A stretch of 63,784 nt of DNA from Azospirillum brasilense (GCF_003349955.1 NZ_QLKQ01000025.1:13482-77265), one strand, 5' to 3'. Positions 35,973 to 45,086 are shown, counted from the stretch's first letter. The notes: generated by a model from the letters alone, not told the origin. Made by a program: numbers and translations.

Positions 35973-38900
35973 ATGGAGACCAGGACGGCGCCGGGCGCCG
36001 CGGCGGCGCGGTGGCGGCTGGCGCTGGCGGTCCGCTTCACCACGCCGGAGGGGCGCACCGAGGAGGCCGCCGGCATGGTGATGGAGGGCACCCCCCTGGC
36101 CGTCGCCCGACGGGCCGGGCTGAAGCGCAACGGCGTCCCTCTCGATCCCTGGATGGTGACGGCCGGGGGACGCGTCGTCGGCCGGCAGAAGACCCGGCAG
36201 GCCGCCCGCCTCTTCGCGGAGCGCGCGGCTCCGCTGGCCGACTGGACGTCGCTGCCGGACAGCCCGCCCGACCGCCTGTGGCTGGCCCGCGACGGGCAGC
36301 CGCTCGACCGTCTGCTGGCCCGCCTGTCCGTCGCCGTCGCGGCCGGCGACCTCGCCGCCTTCGACGCGGACCAGCAGGAGCTGCGGGAAGCGCTGGAGCT
36401 CGCCGCCGCTCTCCCCCCTGTGGATGAGGACGCCCCATGGGCGAGACTCGTGGAGATTTCCGGCCCCCGCTGGCTCCTGGTCGGCCGCGACGTCGAGCGG
36501 CTCGACCGGGCTCTCGGCCTGCCGGACGGCGGCGGGCGCGGGGTGTGGCTCGCCGGCCGCCATGGGGACCTCGCCTTTCTCGGCGGCGACCGGGTTCCGG
36601 CGCTGGTCATGGACCGGTTCGGCGCGGCGGCGGCCTACGCCGCCCTCCGCAACAGCGGGGCAGCGGTGCGGCGCCTGCGCTGGAGTCACGGCGACCTGAC
36701 TCCAGTCTTCCCCGCCGAGCGGCGCGCCGTCATCAATGTCGCCGGGAACCGGCTGACCGCCGTCCTCGATGCCGAGCACCGCACGGTGACCCTGCGGGCC
36801 GATCCCGACCGGCCCTCCCCCCTCTGCGACCCGCTGGCCCCGGACTGCCGCCGCGACGATTGGACCGTCGGCGGCCTCGCGGTGCCCGACCGGCCGGAGA
36901 CCGGGCGCGACGCGGCGCAGGCCGCGCTGAGCGCGCCACTGCGCTTCCCGATCACGGTCACCATCGGTGGCCGGCCACAGGAATTGATCGCCCGCATCGC
37001 CAGTTCCGATCCACCGCCGGCGGCCCGCCTGTGTTCGCCGCTCGACGAGCTGCGCCTCGAACGGCCCGACGGCCGGCCCTTCGAACGCGGCACGGAGTTC
37101 CGCCGGCTGTCCTCCGGCATCCGCTACCACCCCGACCCGCTGGCGCGGCTGGCCGAGGTCGCCCGCGCCCGCGCCCAGGACGTGCTCGACGAGCGCTGGA
37201 GGCGGTCGCAGAGGGTGCTGAAGCGCATCGACAAGGCGGCAGGGTCGCGCAGCGCCTTTGCGCGGGCTCTGTCCCGCGCCCTCGGCGCCCGGACCGTCCT
37301 GGAACTGCGCAACGAGGCGGTCAGCCTCGCCGGCTTCTGGGGCGGGGAGACGTCCTCCGGCGCCGATCTCGCCAAGGCGGCCGGGCGGATGCAGAAGCGC
37401 ATCGACGCGGCGGGGATCGCCGACACGCGGCTGGAGGAGGCGCGCGGGGCCGCCGCCCGCGCCGTCGCAAGGCGACCGCCGCTCGCGGAGAGGCCGGAGA
37501 TCCGCGCGCTCTTCCATCCGGAGATGCCCGCCTACCCGGACCCGGACCGGGTGAACCGTGCCGTCGAGGCCCTGCGCCCGGTGATCGCGAAGCGCCGTCC
37601 GGAACGGCGGCAGGACGTCGGGACGGATGACCCTCAGTACAGTCTCGGATGGAGGAGTGCGCGGATCTCCGGGCCGTCAGTCGCCTTCAGTCTGGGCGCC
37701 GTTCCACGCATTCCGCCCGAACTCGTCTCCTACCGCCGCCAACCCGAACCGCCCATTCCAGATCGCATCCCCGTTCCTGGTGAGATTGTTTTCGTCGAGG
37801 GAGCCGGCCAGAAGTGGCTTTACCGTGCGGTGACGCCAGGAGCGGCCATCGGATCATGGGTCAATCCCGACGCGGCGTACCAAGCGCAGCAAAATCTCCT
37901 GGCCACCGCGCTGCGTCCGTTGGCGTCATCCTGCCTACCGACCGATCTTGCCGAAGGGCGTGTCCATGTGGCCGGGGCGATCGTCGCCAAGGTCGGCGGT
38001 GCCGGCGGGCCGATCGAGCCGCTTTCCGGGCTCACCGCGCCGTTGCGATCCGGCGACGGTTCGGTCCATCATCACGCGTTCGTCGCGATGACGGACGCCA
38101 ACCCCGCAAACGCCCTCTTTCATGAGTCCGTCCATGTCAACCTCCGGGAAGGCCGCCTCTCCGCCGACGAATTCCTTCCGTTCTGCGATCCCGAATCTTG
38201 CCGCCTTGGAGCGGAGCGATTCGGATTCGCCGGATACCCCGTTCGAAGATTCGCTGAGGAACTTGCCGCACACGCGCATGCTGAAGCCGCAGCAGGGCCC
38301 GCTGGCCGCACCCCCGTTGCCTGGCGGTCCGCGGGTGACGACGTCCGTGGTGTCCGGGGAGCTGCCCTACGTGATCACCTTGTAGCGGATCTCGCTCTTC
38401 CGGACCGGACTTCCGCCGTTCTCCAGGCCCTGGCCGACGGGACCTTCGGTGCCCGCCCGGCGGTTCCGGAGGTCCGGGATCTCTGGCTGCGCGAGATGGG
38501 ACGGCGCGGGGGTGCGGCCGACCCAGCGATTCTCAGTGCCGATGAGGTGATCGGACCACCGCCTGCCCTCAGGCAATACAGCGTTGCCGGCGGCCGGGAC
38601 GCGCCCCTGTCCCCCGCCGACCGCGACGCCCTCCAGGCGCTCTCTCGTCACCTCTCAGGTGCCGGCATGTCCTGGGGTTTCGCCCTCCCCGGCGCCGACC
38701 CCCGCGGCCGCCGCATCTTCACCGATAAAACCTACAGCGCCGCGGTCGGAGAAGTGCGGCTCCGGCCCACACCGGACGGCGCCTACGCGGCGGAGGCTCT
38801 ACCCTGGACCGCGCCGGCCGGCCGTCTTGAGCAGGGCAAGCCCGGCAAACGCCCCGCGCACCCGGCCATGGAGAAAGCCGTGGCGGCCGCCGCATCCTTC

Positions 38901-41711
38901 GCCGGCGGCACTGCGATGCCGCCGGTCCGCGTGCTCGATGAAGGAGACGCGCTCGGCGACGTTCCGCCCTGGCGGCTGTCCAGGGCCGAATACGTCGCCC
39001 GCCGGATGCCGGAACTGGCGGATCTCGATCTCCAGGCCATCGACCCGCGGTTGGTCAAGCCGCTCGCCCGCCGCCACGCCGCCGCCGTGTTCGACGCCGT
39101 CGCCCGGGGCGAGCCGGTTCCGGACCGCGTGCTCGCCGGGCACCCGGTGCTCGTGCAGATGGACGCCGCGGCGCGCGCGGTGGCCCCGGACGACCGCGCG
39201 CGGCCGGTCAACGAGCCGGAGCCCGGTGAGGACTGGACGGCCCGGCCCGCGGTCCTGGCGGTGTCCGGTCCGGACGGATGGGAGAAGGTGACCCTGACGG
39301 TCGAGACCCGGGGCCCCTTCGCGGTCCATCGCCCCGTCGACCTCCGCATCGTCGGTTGGAGCCTGGCCAGCGGACCGGACCTGGACGCCGCCGCCTTGCG
39401 GAACGCCGCCGCGGCCGCCCGCGGACGGTCGGATGCGGTGGACGGCGCCATGCGCCGCTACGAGGCCACGGCGCTCGCCGAGGCCCTGGACCGCATCGCC
39501 GCGGACATGGATGGGGGAACGGCTTATCGGTCCGCCGCCGCCCGGGAAATCGCCCGCGCGCGCGGTGCGATGCCGCGCGCCGACCTCGCGGCGGCGCTCG
39601 GCGGCCGTGCGGCGCCGCTGACCGAAACGCGGACGTCGGGCCGCGGCTGGGTGGTGTCCCATTTGCCGACCGGCCTGCCCCTCGTCACGGCCGCTCACGC
39701 CGTTCCGACGAAGAACGAATGCCGGAGGGTCGTGGACGCCATCGGAACGGGCTGGCCCTGGGCGGAGGTCACCTTCGGCCGCCTGCCCGATCTGCTGCGC
39801 AGCCCCGCCTACCGCGCCGCCGCCGACCGCTGGGGCGAGGCCGGTGCGGCGATCCACGCCGTCGGGCAGGCCCGCAAAGCCGTGCGGCAGGCCCGGGCCG
39901 CCGTGATCAAGGCGCAGACCATCCTGGTCCAAGTTCAGGACAAGGAAACCGCCGCTATCGAGAAGCGGAACGGCATCCTGGGCTATGCCCCATCTGCCGA
40001 CATTCCTGCTGCGGGACTTCGTCAATATGCTATGAGATCGGATGCTATGGACGCGCAAAGCGGTCCGGTGCGTGCTATCCGGCAGGAACAGGCCTGTGGT
40101 AAATTGCTGTCTGTCCGGGACCGAGACACGGGCGCCGGACTTGCCTTGGAGACTCATCGGATGTCCACACTGACCGCCGCCACCGTCGCGGAACCCTCGC
40201 CTTTGCCCGAGCCCTTGTCCGGCAAGAGCTTTCCCCTCTCCGATCCGGCCCTGCGCGCCGCCTACGCCGACGCGGCCCAGACGGCGGCTGATGGCGATGA
40301 AGGAGCGCTGACCGTCGCCCGTTTCGCGCAGGGCGACGACGTCGCATTGTTCGCCGCCGGGGTCGCGGCGGACGAACTGCGCGCCCTTGCGCGGATCGCC
40401 AACCTTCCCCTGGCCGATCATGGGCCCGAGGGCGTCGCCGTCCCGGTCTCTGCCCTGCCCGTCCTGCGCGGGTTCAGCGCGGTCCCGATCGTCGAGGCCG
40501 ATCTGACCGCCACCGCGGAGTCGCGGAACTGGTCGCGCGCCGCGCTTGCCGGCGCCGGTGCCGCCGTTGGAGTGGCGGCCGCGGCCGGAGCCGTCCACCT
40601 CGCCGGCCGCGACGATGTTCCGGCGCCGCTCGCCGCGGCCGAAGCCGTCGATGAACCGATCCGGAACGCGCGCGAGCTGGCCGAAGCCACGCTCGCCGAT
40701 GCCGGCCAGATCGCCGAACGGCTGACCCGGAACGCGGCCGACGTCGGCGCGTCCCTCGCCGAAACCCGCCGGATGATCGAGGAGGCGTTGGCCGGCACCG
40801 CGCCATCCGCTGCGGTCGGCCTGCCCGCCGTCACCGCTGAATCGCCTAAGGTCGATCCATCTGACTTGTCCAAAACAAGCGAGGCCGAGGCCGCAATCCG
40901 GGATGGCGGCGTCGGCGCGTTGCTGACCCCGGCCGACCCCGCTGAACCGCAGGCCGTCACGGACATATTGGCCCGAATCGACGCGGCACGGGCGGGGATG
41001 GCCGCCTCCGTCCCGGACGTCCCCGTTCCCGCCGAAGCGGACGCCAAGGCCACCGAGACGATCCGCGCCACGCTTGAGGCGGACGGCGGCAAGACGTGGT
41101 ACGAGGGCGCCCTTGACGCCGCGCGCGCCGTCGCGGACGGCATCGGCGGTCTGCAGTTCTCGACCGGTGCCGGGAAGTCGTCCGCCTCCATTCCTGCCCC
41201 TGCGGCGATCCAGCCCTTCTACGCCCGCAACGACGAGCAAGGCCTTGCCGAGGCCCGCGTCCGCGCGCAGGGCATCCCGTCGGACGACCTTGCGAACCGG
41301 GCCGCCGTGACCGCGGCCCTGCTGGTCCGCCGCGAGGCCGACCCGGCCGCCAACCCGGCAACGCTGGAGGCGCTGCGCGCCGGCAAGGCGGTGCTCAAGG
41401 AAGAGGTCCGGCGCCGCGAGGCGGGACTTCAGGCGATCCAGCCCTTCTTCGTCGCCGAGGGCGAGGCCGGCCGCAACGAAGCGGTTCTGCGCGCCAGCCG
41501 AATCCCGGCTCCCGATCTGGTGAACCGGCTGGCCATGACCAAGGCCATGCTGGCCGCCAAACTGCCGGAGGCGGGGGGCTCGGCCGGTGTGCGCGGCTCG
41601 CTGGAGCGCGGCGTGGCGGTCCTTGAAGGCGAGACGTCGCGCCGGGCCGCTCTCGACCGGCCTCAGGACATCACCAGGAAGCCGACGAGGCGTGGGGGGA
41701 TGGAAAGATGA
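35973..41711 (+). CDS. Second polyvalent protein (1,912 aa) with HESVH zincin and terminal QPF repeats
   Basis: ATG at 35973 lies one base after the giant gene's stop; the upstream 11 codons of the frame lie inside the giant gene. Residues 1-550 are uncharacterised. The motif QYSLG (555) opens a lower-GC module with AFSLG (571) and a zincin site HESVH (717-721) followed by EELAAHAHAE (Glu762-763); QYSVA (868) closes it. Next are PPWRLSRAEYV, also found in the giant protein, and FAVH/VSHLPTG repeats. At residue 1397 an internal ATG has GGAG upstream. A weak hydrophobic stretch (AGAGAAVGVAAAAGAV) precedes helical, Ala-rich regions, QFSTG (1728) and two QPF[YF] repeats. It shares linkers and repeats with the giant protein, so both are probably built from one cassette pool and act together. 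No single activity beyond the zincin can be named. Confidence 0.8.
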   Translation: METRTAPGAAAARWRLALAVRFTTPEGRTEEAAGMVMEGTPLAVARRAGLKRNGVPLDPWMVTAGGRVVGRQKTRQAARLFAERAAPLADWTSLPDSPPDRLWLARDGQPLDRLLARLSVAVAAGDLAAFDADQQELREALELAAALPPVDEDAPWARLVEISGPRWLLVGRDVERLDRALGLPDGGGRGVWLAGRHGDLAFLGGDRVPALVMDRFGAAAAYAALRNSGAAVRRLRWSHGDLTPVFPAERRAVINVAGNRLTAVLDAEHRTVTLRADPDRPSPLCDPLAPDCRRDDWTVGGLAVPDRPETGRDAAQAALSAPLRFPITVTIGGRPQELIARIASSDPPPAARLCSPLDELRLERPDGRPFERGTEFRRLSSGIRYHPDPLARLAEVARARAQDVLDERWRRSQRVLKRIDKAAGSRSAFARALSRALGARTVLELRNEAVSLAGFWGGETSSGADLAKAAGRMQKRIDAAGIADTRLEEARGAAARAVARRPPLAERPEIRALFHPEMPAYPDPDRVNRAVEALRPVIAKRRPERRQDVGTDDPQYSLGWRSARISGPSVAFSLGAVPRIPPELVSYRRQPEPPIPDRIPVPGEIVFVEGAGQKWLYRAVTPGAAIGSWVNPDAAYQAQQNLLATALRPLASSCLPTDLAEGRVHVAGAIVAKVGGAGGPIEPLSGLTAPLRSGDGSVHHHAFVAMTDANPANALFHESVHVNLREGRLSADEFLPFCDPESCRLGAERFGFAGYPVRRFAEELAAHAHAEAAAGPAGRTPVAWRSAGDDVRGVRGAALRDHLVADLALPDRTSAVLQALADGTFGARPAVPEVRDLWLREMGRRGGAADPAILSADEVIGPPPALRQYSVAGGRDAPLSPADRDALQALSRHLSGAGMSWGFALPGADPRGRRIFTDKTYSAAVGEVRLRPTPDGAYAAEALPWTAPAGRLEQGKPGKRPAHPAMEKAVAAAASFAGGTAMPPVRVLDEGDALGDVPPWRLSRAEYVARRMPELADLDLQAIDPRLVKPLARRHAAAVFDAVARGEPVPDRVLAGHPVLVQMDAAARAVAPDDRARPVNEPEPGEDWTARPAVLAVSGPDGWEKVTLTVETRGPFAVHRPVDLRIVGWSLASGPDLDAAALRNAAAAARGRSDAVDGAMRRYEATALAEALDRIAADMDGGTAYRSAAAREIARARGAMPRADLAAALGGRAAPLTETRTSGRGWVVSHLPTGLPLVTAAHAVPTKNECRRVVDAIGTGWPWAEVTFGRLPDLLRSPAYRAAADRWGEAGAAIHAVGQARKAVRQARAAVIKAQTILVQVQDKETAAIEKRNGILGYAPSADIPAAGLRQYAMRSDAMDAQSGPVRAIRQEQACGKLLSVRDRDTGAGLALETHRMSTLTAATVAEPSPLPEPLSGKSFPLSDPALRAAYADAAQTAADGDEGALTVARFAQGDDVALFAAGVAADELRALARIANLPLADHGPEGVAVPVSALPVLRGFSAVPIVEADLTATAESRNWSRAALAGAGAAVGVAAAAGAVHLAGRDDVPAPLAAAEAVDEPIRNARELAEATLADAGQIAERLTRNAADVGASLAETRRMIEEALAGTAPSAAVGLPAVTAESPKVDPSDLSKTSEAEAAIRDGGVGALLTPADPAEPQAVTDILARIDAARAGMAASVPDVPVPAEADAKATETIRATLEADGGKTWYEGALDAARAVADGIGGLQFSTGAGKSSASIPAPAAIQPFYARNDEQGLAEARVRAQGIPSDDLANRAAVTAALLVRREADPAANPATLEALRAGKAVLKEEVRRREAGLQAIQPFFVAEGEAGRNEAVLRASRIPAPDLVNRLAMTKAMLAAKLPEAGGSAGVRGSLERGVAVLEGETSRRAALDRPQDITRKPTRRGGMER
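41210..41660 (+). repeat. Two tandem C-terminal QPF repeats
   Basis: AIQPFYARNDEQGLAEAR and AIQPFFVAEGEAGRNEAV begin two ~75-residue copies. Each continues with [IL]P[SA][DP]DL-x-NR and a helix ending E-x-x-R-R. They match the C-terminus of the giant protein. Confidence 0.8.
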
Positions 41712-41717
41712 TGCGTC

Positions 41718-42200
41718 ATGCGACCTGACCAGCGATCCGGCGGCGGCCCGCCGCCTGCGGTCGACGCGAACGCGCTGCTGGAGCGGATGCGCCTCGAGGC
41801 TCCCTTCACCTACGGGTCCGGGCTCATCCACGCCTACACCGCCATCCGCAACCGCGGCGAGGACCCCTATCCGGTCCGTGAACGCCTCGCGGCGCATGTG
41901 CGCCAGTTGGAGGAGGAAGGCAAGATCCGCCCGAAGGGCGGCCGCCAGGACCCCACGCCGCTGGAGCAATACGCCGACACCGTCGACGCGATGCGCGCCC
42001 ACGTCGATGCCATGGCGCGCCTTCCCAAAGGCTCCCAGGCCTACATCGACGAGGGCAAGCTGTTCCGGGCGGCGGAGATCAACCTGAAGCGCGTCCACAT
42101 GACGATGCTCGAGGAGGCCAACCGGCGCGAAACCCCTGTTCAGGGGGCTGCGCCGGCGGCGCGGCAGAGGCGCTCGGCGCGCGGCGGCGCCGAGCGCTGA
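41718..42200 (+). CDS. Hypothetical helical protein (160 aa) upstream of traG
   Basis: It starts 6 nt after the preceding stop. The protein has no signal peptide or membrane helix. It is mainly helical and charged: LLERMRLEAPFTYGSGLIHAY, then NRGEDPYPVRERLAAHVRQL, a central ADTVDAMRAHVDAMARLP segment and a basic C-terminus (ARQRRSARGG). Genes between polyvalent proteins and the coupling protein often belong to the transfer machinery, but I do not recognise this family. A cytoplasmic adaptor role is a guess. Confidence 0.6.
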   Translation: MRPDQRSGGGPPPAVDANALLERMRLEAPFTYGSGLIHAYTAIRNRGEDPYPVRERLAAHVRQLEEEGKIRPKGGRQDPTPLEQYADTVDAMRAHVDAMARLPKGSQAYIDEGKLFRAAEINLKRVHMTMLEEANRRETPVQGAAPAARQRRSARGGAER

Positions 42201-42222
42201 GAACGCCGGTGCTCGATTTCCC

Positions 42223-42254
42223 GACCATGCCGCCGTCACACTGGCGGCATGGTC
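42223..42254 (+). promoter_or_regulatory. Perfect 12-bp hairpin covering the traG start codon
   Basis: GACCATGCCGCC (42223-42234) and GGCGGCATGGTC (42243-42254) are exact inverted arms with an 8-nt loop. The traG ATG (42249-42251) is inside the second arm and no Shine-Dalgarno sequence is visible. In RNA the start codon would be buried, which suggests translational control or a protein-binding operator. Confidence 0.55.
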
Positions 42255-44756
42255 GAAGAAATCGAACGTCAGAAAGCGATCGCCTGGTTCGTCATGAGCG
42301 CCCTGATCGGCCTTCTGGCCGCGACGGCGCTTCTGACCTGCGCCTTCCCGCTCTACAAGCTGTTCAACGGGCTCGACTTCTCCCGGTCGACAGCAACTTG
42401 GCCGGCGCTGGGCGCGCTGCACGATCCGGGCTGGCGGCCCGGCTTTTCGCTCCGCTGGCTGCGCGACACCGGGGCCTACTACGCCATCGGGCTCTGGCAA
42501 TATCCGACCCTCTGGGCCAAGCCCCTGTGGGTGCTGCTCGTGCAGGCGCCCCTGGAAGTCTGGGGCATGCCGCACTGGAGCGTGATGGTGTCCCTGGCCG
42601 TTGGGCTCTTTGTGGCGCTGCGCGTGGCGGAGCGTTGCCCCTACGAGCTGCAGCGCAAGAGTCACGGCAGCGCCCGTTTCGCCACCGACCGCGACATCCG
42701 GAAGGCCGCCTGGGATGCCAAGGACCGCTACGTCAAGAAGCGCGGGCTCTACTCGCCGACGGGCATCGTGCTGGGACGGGCGCCCAACGGCCGCCTGCTG
42801 CGGATGCCGGAGACGCTGTCGGCGATCCTCATCGCGCCGCCCGGCTCCGGCAAATCCGCCGGCATCATCCTCCCCAACCTGCTGGCCGACTGGCCCGAAT
42901 ACCAGCCGATCCTGGGCTTCGAGACCTTCGGCTGGGCGCTGGGGCGCAAGACCTACTGCCCGAAGCCCACCTTCGTGGTCAACGATCCTAAGGGGGAACT
43001 GTACGCCAAGGCCCTCAAATGGCTGATCAAGGCCGGCTACAAGGTCATCAAGCTGAGCCTCGGATCGATGGACGGCGACCGCTGGAACCCGCTGGGGTTC
43101 GACAGCCTGCCCGGCGGCCGCGAGGTGCCGCGGACCCGCACCCGCATCCTCGACGCCCTGGGGCGGGTCTACGCCGATCCCATCCGCGCCCTGGAGATCC
43201 TGATGGTCGAGGTCCGCGACCGGACGGACTGGGTCGCCGCTCTGGGAGCCGACCCGACGCTCGGCGGCCGCCTGGTGATCCGCGATGAGGTGATCGCGCT
43301 CGAAGCCAACGCCCTTGCCACCTGGACGTCGCCGGCCCGCGCCACTCTGAAGGACGTGCTGGGCGACATCATGAAGCTGTTCACCTGGCAGGCGCAGCGC
43401 GAGCAGTACGTCAAGCGTCTGGCGACCATGGCCATCGACGAGAAGATCGAGCCGCATTGGCGCGACAAGGGCCGGGCGGCCCTCCAGGGCTTCTCGCTGT
43501 TCACCATCTACCGCTGCGAGGCCGATCCCCAGCTCGGCGAGCCGTCCTTCGGTCGCCTCATCGACTTCATGACGGAGGCGACGAAGAACTTCCAACCCGA
43601 TCCCACCGCCGGCGAGGACCAGGACGCGGTCGCCTCCATGCTCCAGGCCTGGATCGCCGAGGCCGAGCAGCGGGGCTACCCGGCGCGCGTCATCACCGAG
43701 CTGGCCTCGCTGTCCCGCACGCCGTCGAAGGAGCGCGGGTCCGTTTTGTCGACCATGGAAGGCGGCATCGACATCTTCAAGGTGGCCACCGTGCGCAGCC
43801 GCACCTCGGCCTCCGATTTCGGGCTGGACGAGCTGCGCTTCTCCAAGAAGCCCGTGGCCCTGTTCATCGTGACGCCGCTGGAAGACGCCGTGGCGCTCGG
43901 CAAGATCACCGGCATGTTCTTCGAGAGCAGTGCTGCGCGTTTCATCAGTCAGGACGAGAAGGACATCAAAACCAAGGGTCGCCCGATCATCTACCTCGCC
44001 GACGAGTTCTGGACCCTGCCCACCGGTATGGAGAGTTTCCTACAGATCCCGGCGCTCGGTCGCGGCCAGTGGGTGCAGCTCCTGCTGGTCGGCCAGAGCT
44101 ACGGCCAGATCGCGCTCAAGATCAACAAGGAGGCCGTCGGCATCCTCAAATCGGCGGTCGGCGCGCAGATCCTCCTGCAGCAGAACGACAGCGAGACCGC
44201 GGAAGCCGTCAGCAAGGCGGTCGGCAACTACACGGCGATCACCGCCAACGTCAGCCAGACGGAGGGCGCCGGCAAGGAGGTCAAGATGTTCCAGTGGAAC
44301 ACCTCGCGGTCGGCCACCGGCCTTCCGCTCCTGCCCGCGCAGCGGCTGCTCACCATGCGCAAGCTGGAAGAGCAGTACGTCCTCTATCAGGGCATGATGA
44401 GCCGGCCGATCGAATGTTCGTCGCCGGCGTGGTTCAACGACCCGGTGATGACCGAGCGGCTTACCGGCGAGCGGCCCGGCGGCCTCGCCCGGTTCGGCCG
44501 GTTCGTCGCGGCTATGCTGCCGCGCACCGCCTCTCCGGCCCCGCTGGTCGGCGCCGCGCGCACCGACGACGAGTTCGAGCGCGCCGCCGCCGCGGCGATC
44601 GCGGCCGCGGTGGCCGCCCAGGAGCAGAAGGTGGCCAACCAGAACGCCGTCCTGGGCCAGGCTCCGGCCGGCGCCGCGCCACCCTCGCAGGGCTCGGCCT
44701 TCCAGCCCGCGAGCGGCGCCGACTTCATCGGCGACGATCAGAGCAGGGCCGCGTGA
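42249..44756 (+). CDS. traG: Type IV coupling protein, VirD4/TraG family
   Basis: 835 aa. A hexameric inner-membrane ATPase that links the relaxosome to the type IV secretion channel and selects DNA and protein substrates. N-terminal membrane helices lie around residues 12-35 and 85-130. The family motif HGSARFA follows, then Walker A APPGSGKSAG (Lys202), FVVNDPKGELY, and Walker B IIYLADEFWTLP (Asp585, Glu586). The C-terminus is Ala-rich and ends with an acidic tail (FIGDDQSRAA). At 835 aa it is longer than typical VirD4 (~650 aa). The start overlaps a perfect hairpin. A 102-aa ORF overlaps its stop (GTGA). It sits directly after the polyvalent genes, which fits the idea that those proteins are secreted with the DNA. 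No other channel genes are in the window. Confidence 0.93.
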   Translation: MVEEIERQKAIAWFVMSALIGLLAATALLTCAFPLYKLFNGLDFSRSTATWPALGALHDPGWRPGFSLRWLRDTGAYYAIGLWQYPTLWAKPLWVLLVQAPLEVWGMPHWSVMVSLAVGLFVALRVAERCPYELQRKSHGSARFATDRDIRKAAWDAKDRYVKKRGLYSPTGIVLGRAPNGRLLRMPETLSAILIAPPGSGKSAGIILPNLLADWPEYQPILGFETFGWALGRKTYCPKPTFVVNDPKGELYAKALKWLIKAGYKVIKLSLGSMDGDRWNPLGFDSLPGGREVPRTRTRILDALGRVYADPIRALEILMVEVRDRTDWVAALGADPTLGGRLVIRDEVIALEANALATWTSPARATLKDVLGDIMKLFTWQAQREQYVKRLATMAIDEKIEPHWRDKGRAALQGFSLFTIYRCEADPQLGEPSFGRLIDFMTEATKNFQPDPTAGEDQDAVASMLQAWIAEAEQRGYPARVITELASLSRTPSKERGSVLSTMEGGIDIFKVATVRSRTSASDFGLDELRFSKKPVALFIVTPLEDAVALGKITGMFFESSAARFISQDEKDIKTKGRPIIYLADEFWTLPTGMESFLQIPALGRGQWVQLLLVGQSYGQIALKINKEAVGILKSAVGAQILLQQNDSETAEAVSKAVGNYTAITANVSQTEGAGKEVKMFQWNTSRSATGLPLLPAQRLLTMRKLEEQYVLYQGMMSRPIECSSPAWFNDPVMTERLTGERPGGLARFGRFVAAMLPRTASPAPLVGAARTDDEFERAAAAAIAAAVAAQEQKVANQNAVLGQAPAGAAPPSQGSAFQPASGADFIGDDQSRAA

Positions 44757-45061
44757 CCCTGCTCATCCGCGTCGCCGGAGGGCAACTCTGCGTGCCGCCT
44801 GGGCACGCGCTCACGCGTGACATGCTCGATGCTTCACAGAGCGACGCCGAGCGTACGGGGACCGCCGTCTGCATCGATCGCTTTGCCATGCTCAAAGCCG
44901 CTGGTGTCGCAGCCGCCTATGCACCGTCGGTAAACGCGGTGATGCTGGACCCCACGCCCGCCAGTCGCCCTGCTCGTCGAACCCGCCGAGCGCGGCCGCT
45001 CCGCTCCCCTCGCCGGTCTGGTCCGAAACGGCACGGGCGGTTCCCGTCCCTTGTGGGCTGA
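44753..45061 (+). CDS. Hypothetical protein (102 aa), translationally coupled to traG
   Basis: The start is GTG inside the traG stop region (GTGA overlap), giving MTLLIRVAGGQLCVPPGHAL. The first ~65 residues (TRDMLDASQSDAERTGTAVC, AAGVAAAYAPSVNAVMLDP) have normal codon usage for this region. The last third is Arg/Pro-rich and basic. No family is recognised. The overlap is the main support for expression. Confidence 0.45.
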   Translation: MTLLIRVAGGQLCVPPGHALTRDMLDASQSDAERTGTAVCIDRFAMLKAAGVAAAYAPSVNAVMLDPTPASRPARRTRRARPLRSPRRSGPKRHGRFPSLVG

Positions 45062-45063
45062 AG

Positions 45064-45081
45064 CTGTCCTTTTCTGGACAG
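45064..45081. terminator. Weak hairpin between traG unit and toxin-antitoxin pair
   Basis: CTGTCC and GGACAG enclose the loop TTTTCT, directly after the stop of the 102-aa ORF and close to the stop of the convergent antitoxin. The stem is short (6 bp) and has no T-run after it. Confidence 0.3.
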
Positions 45082-45086
45082 GTTGG

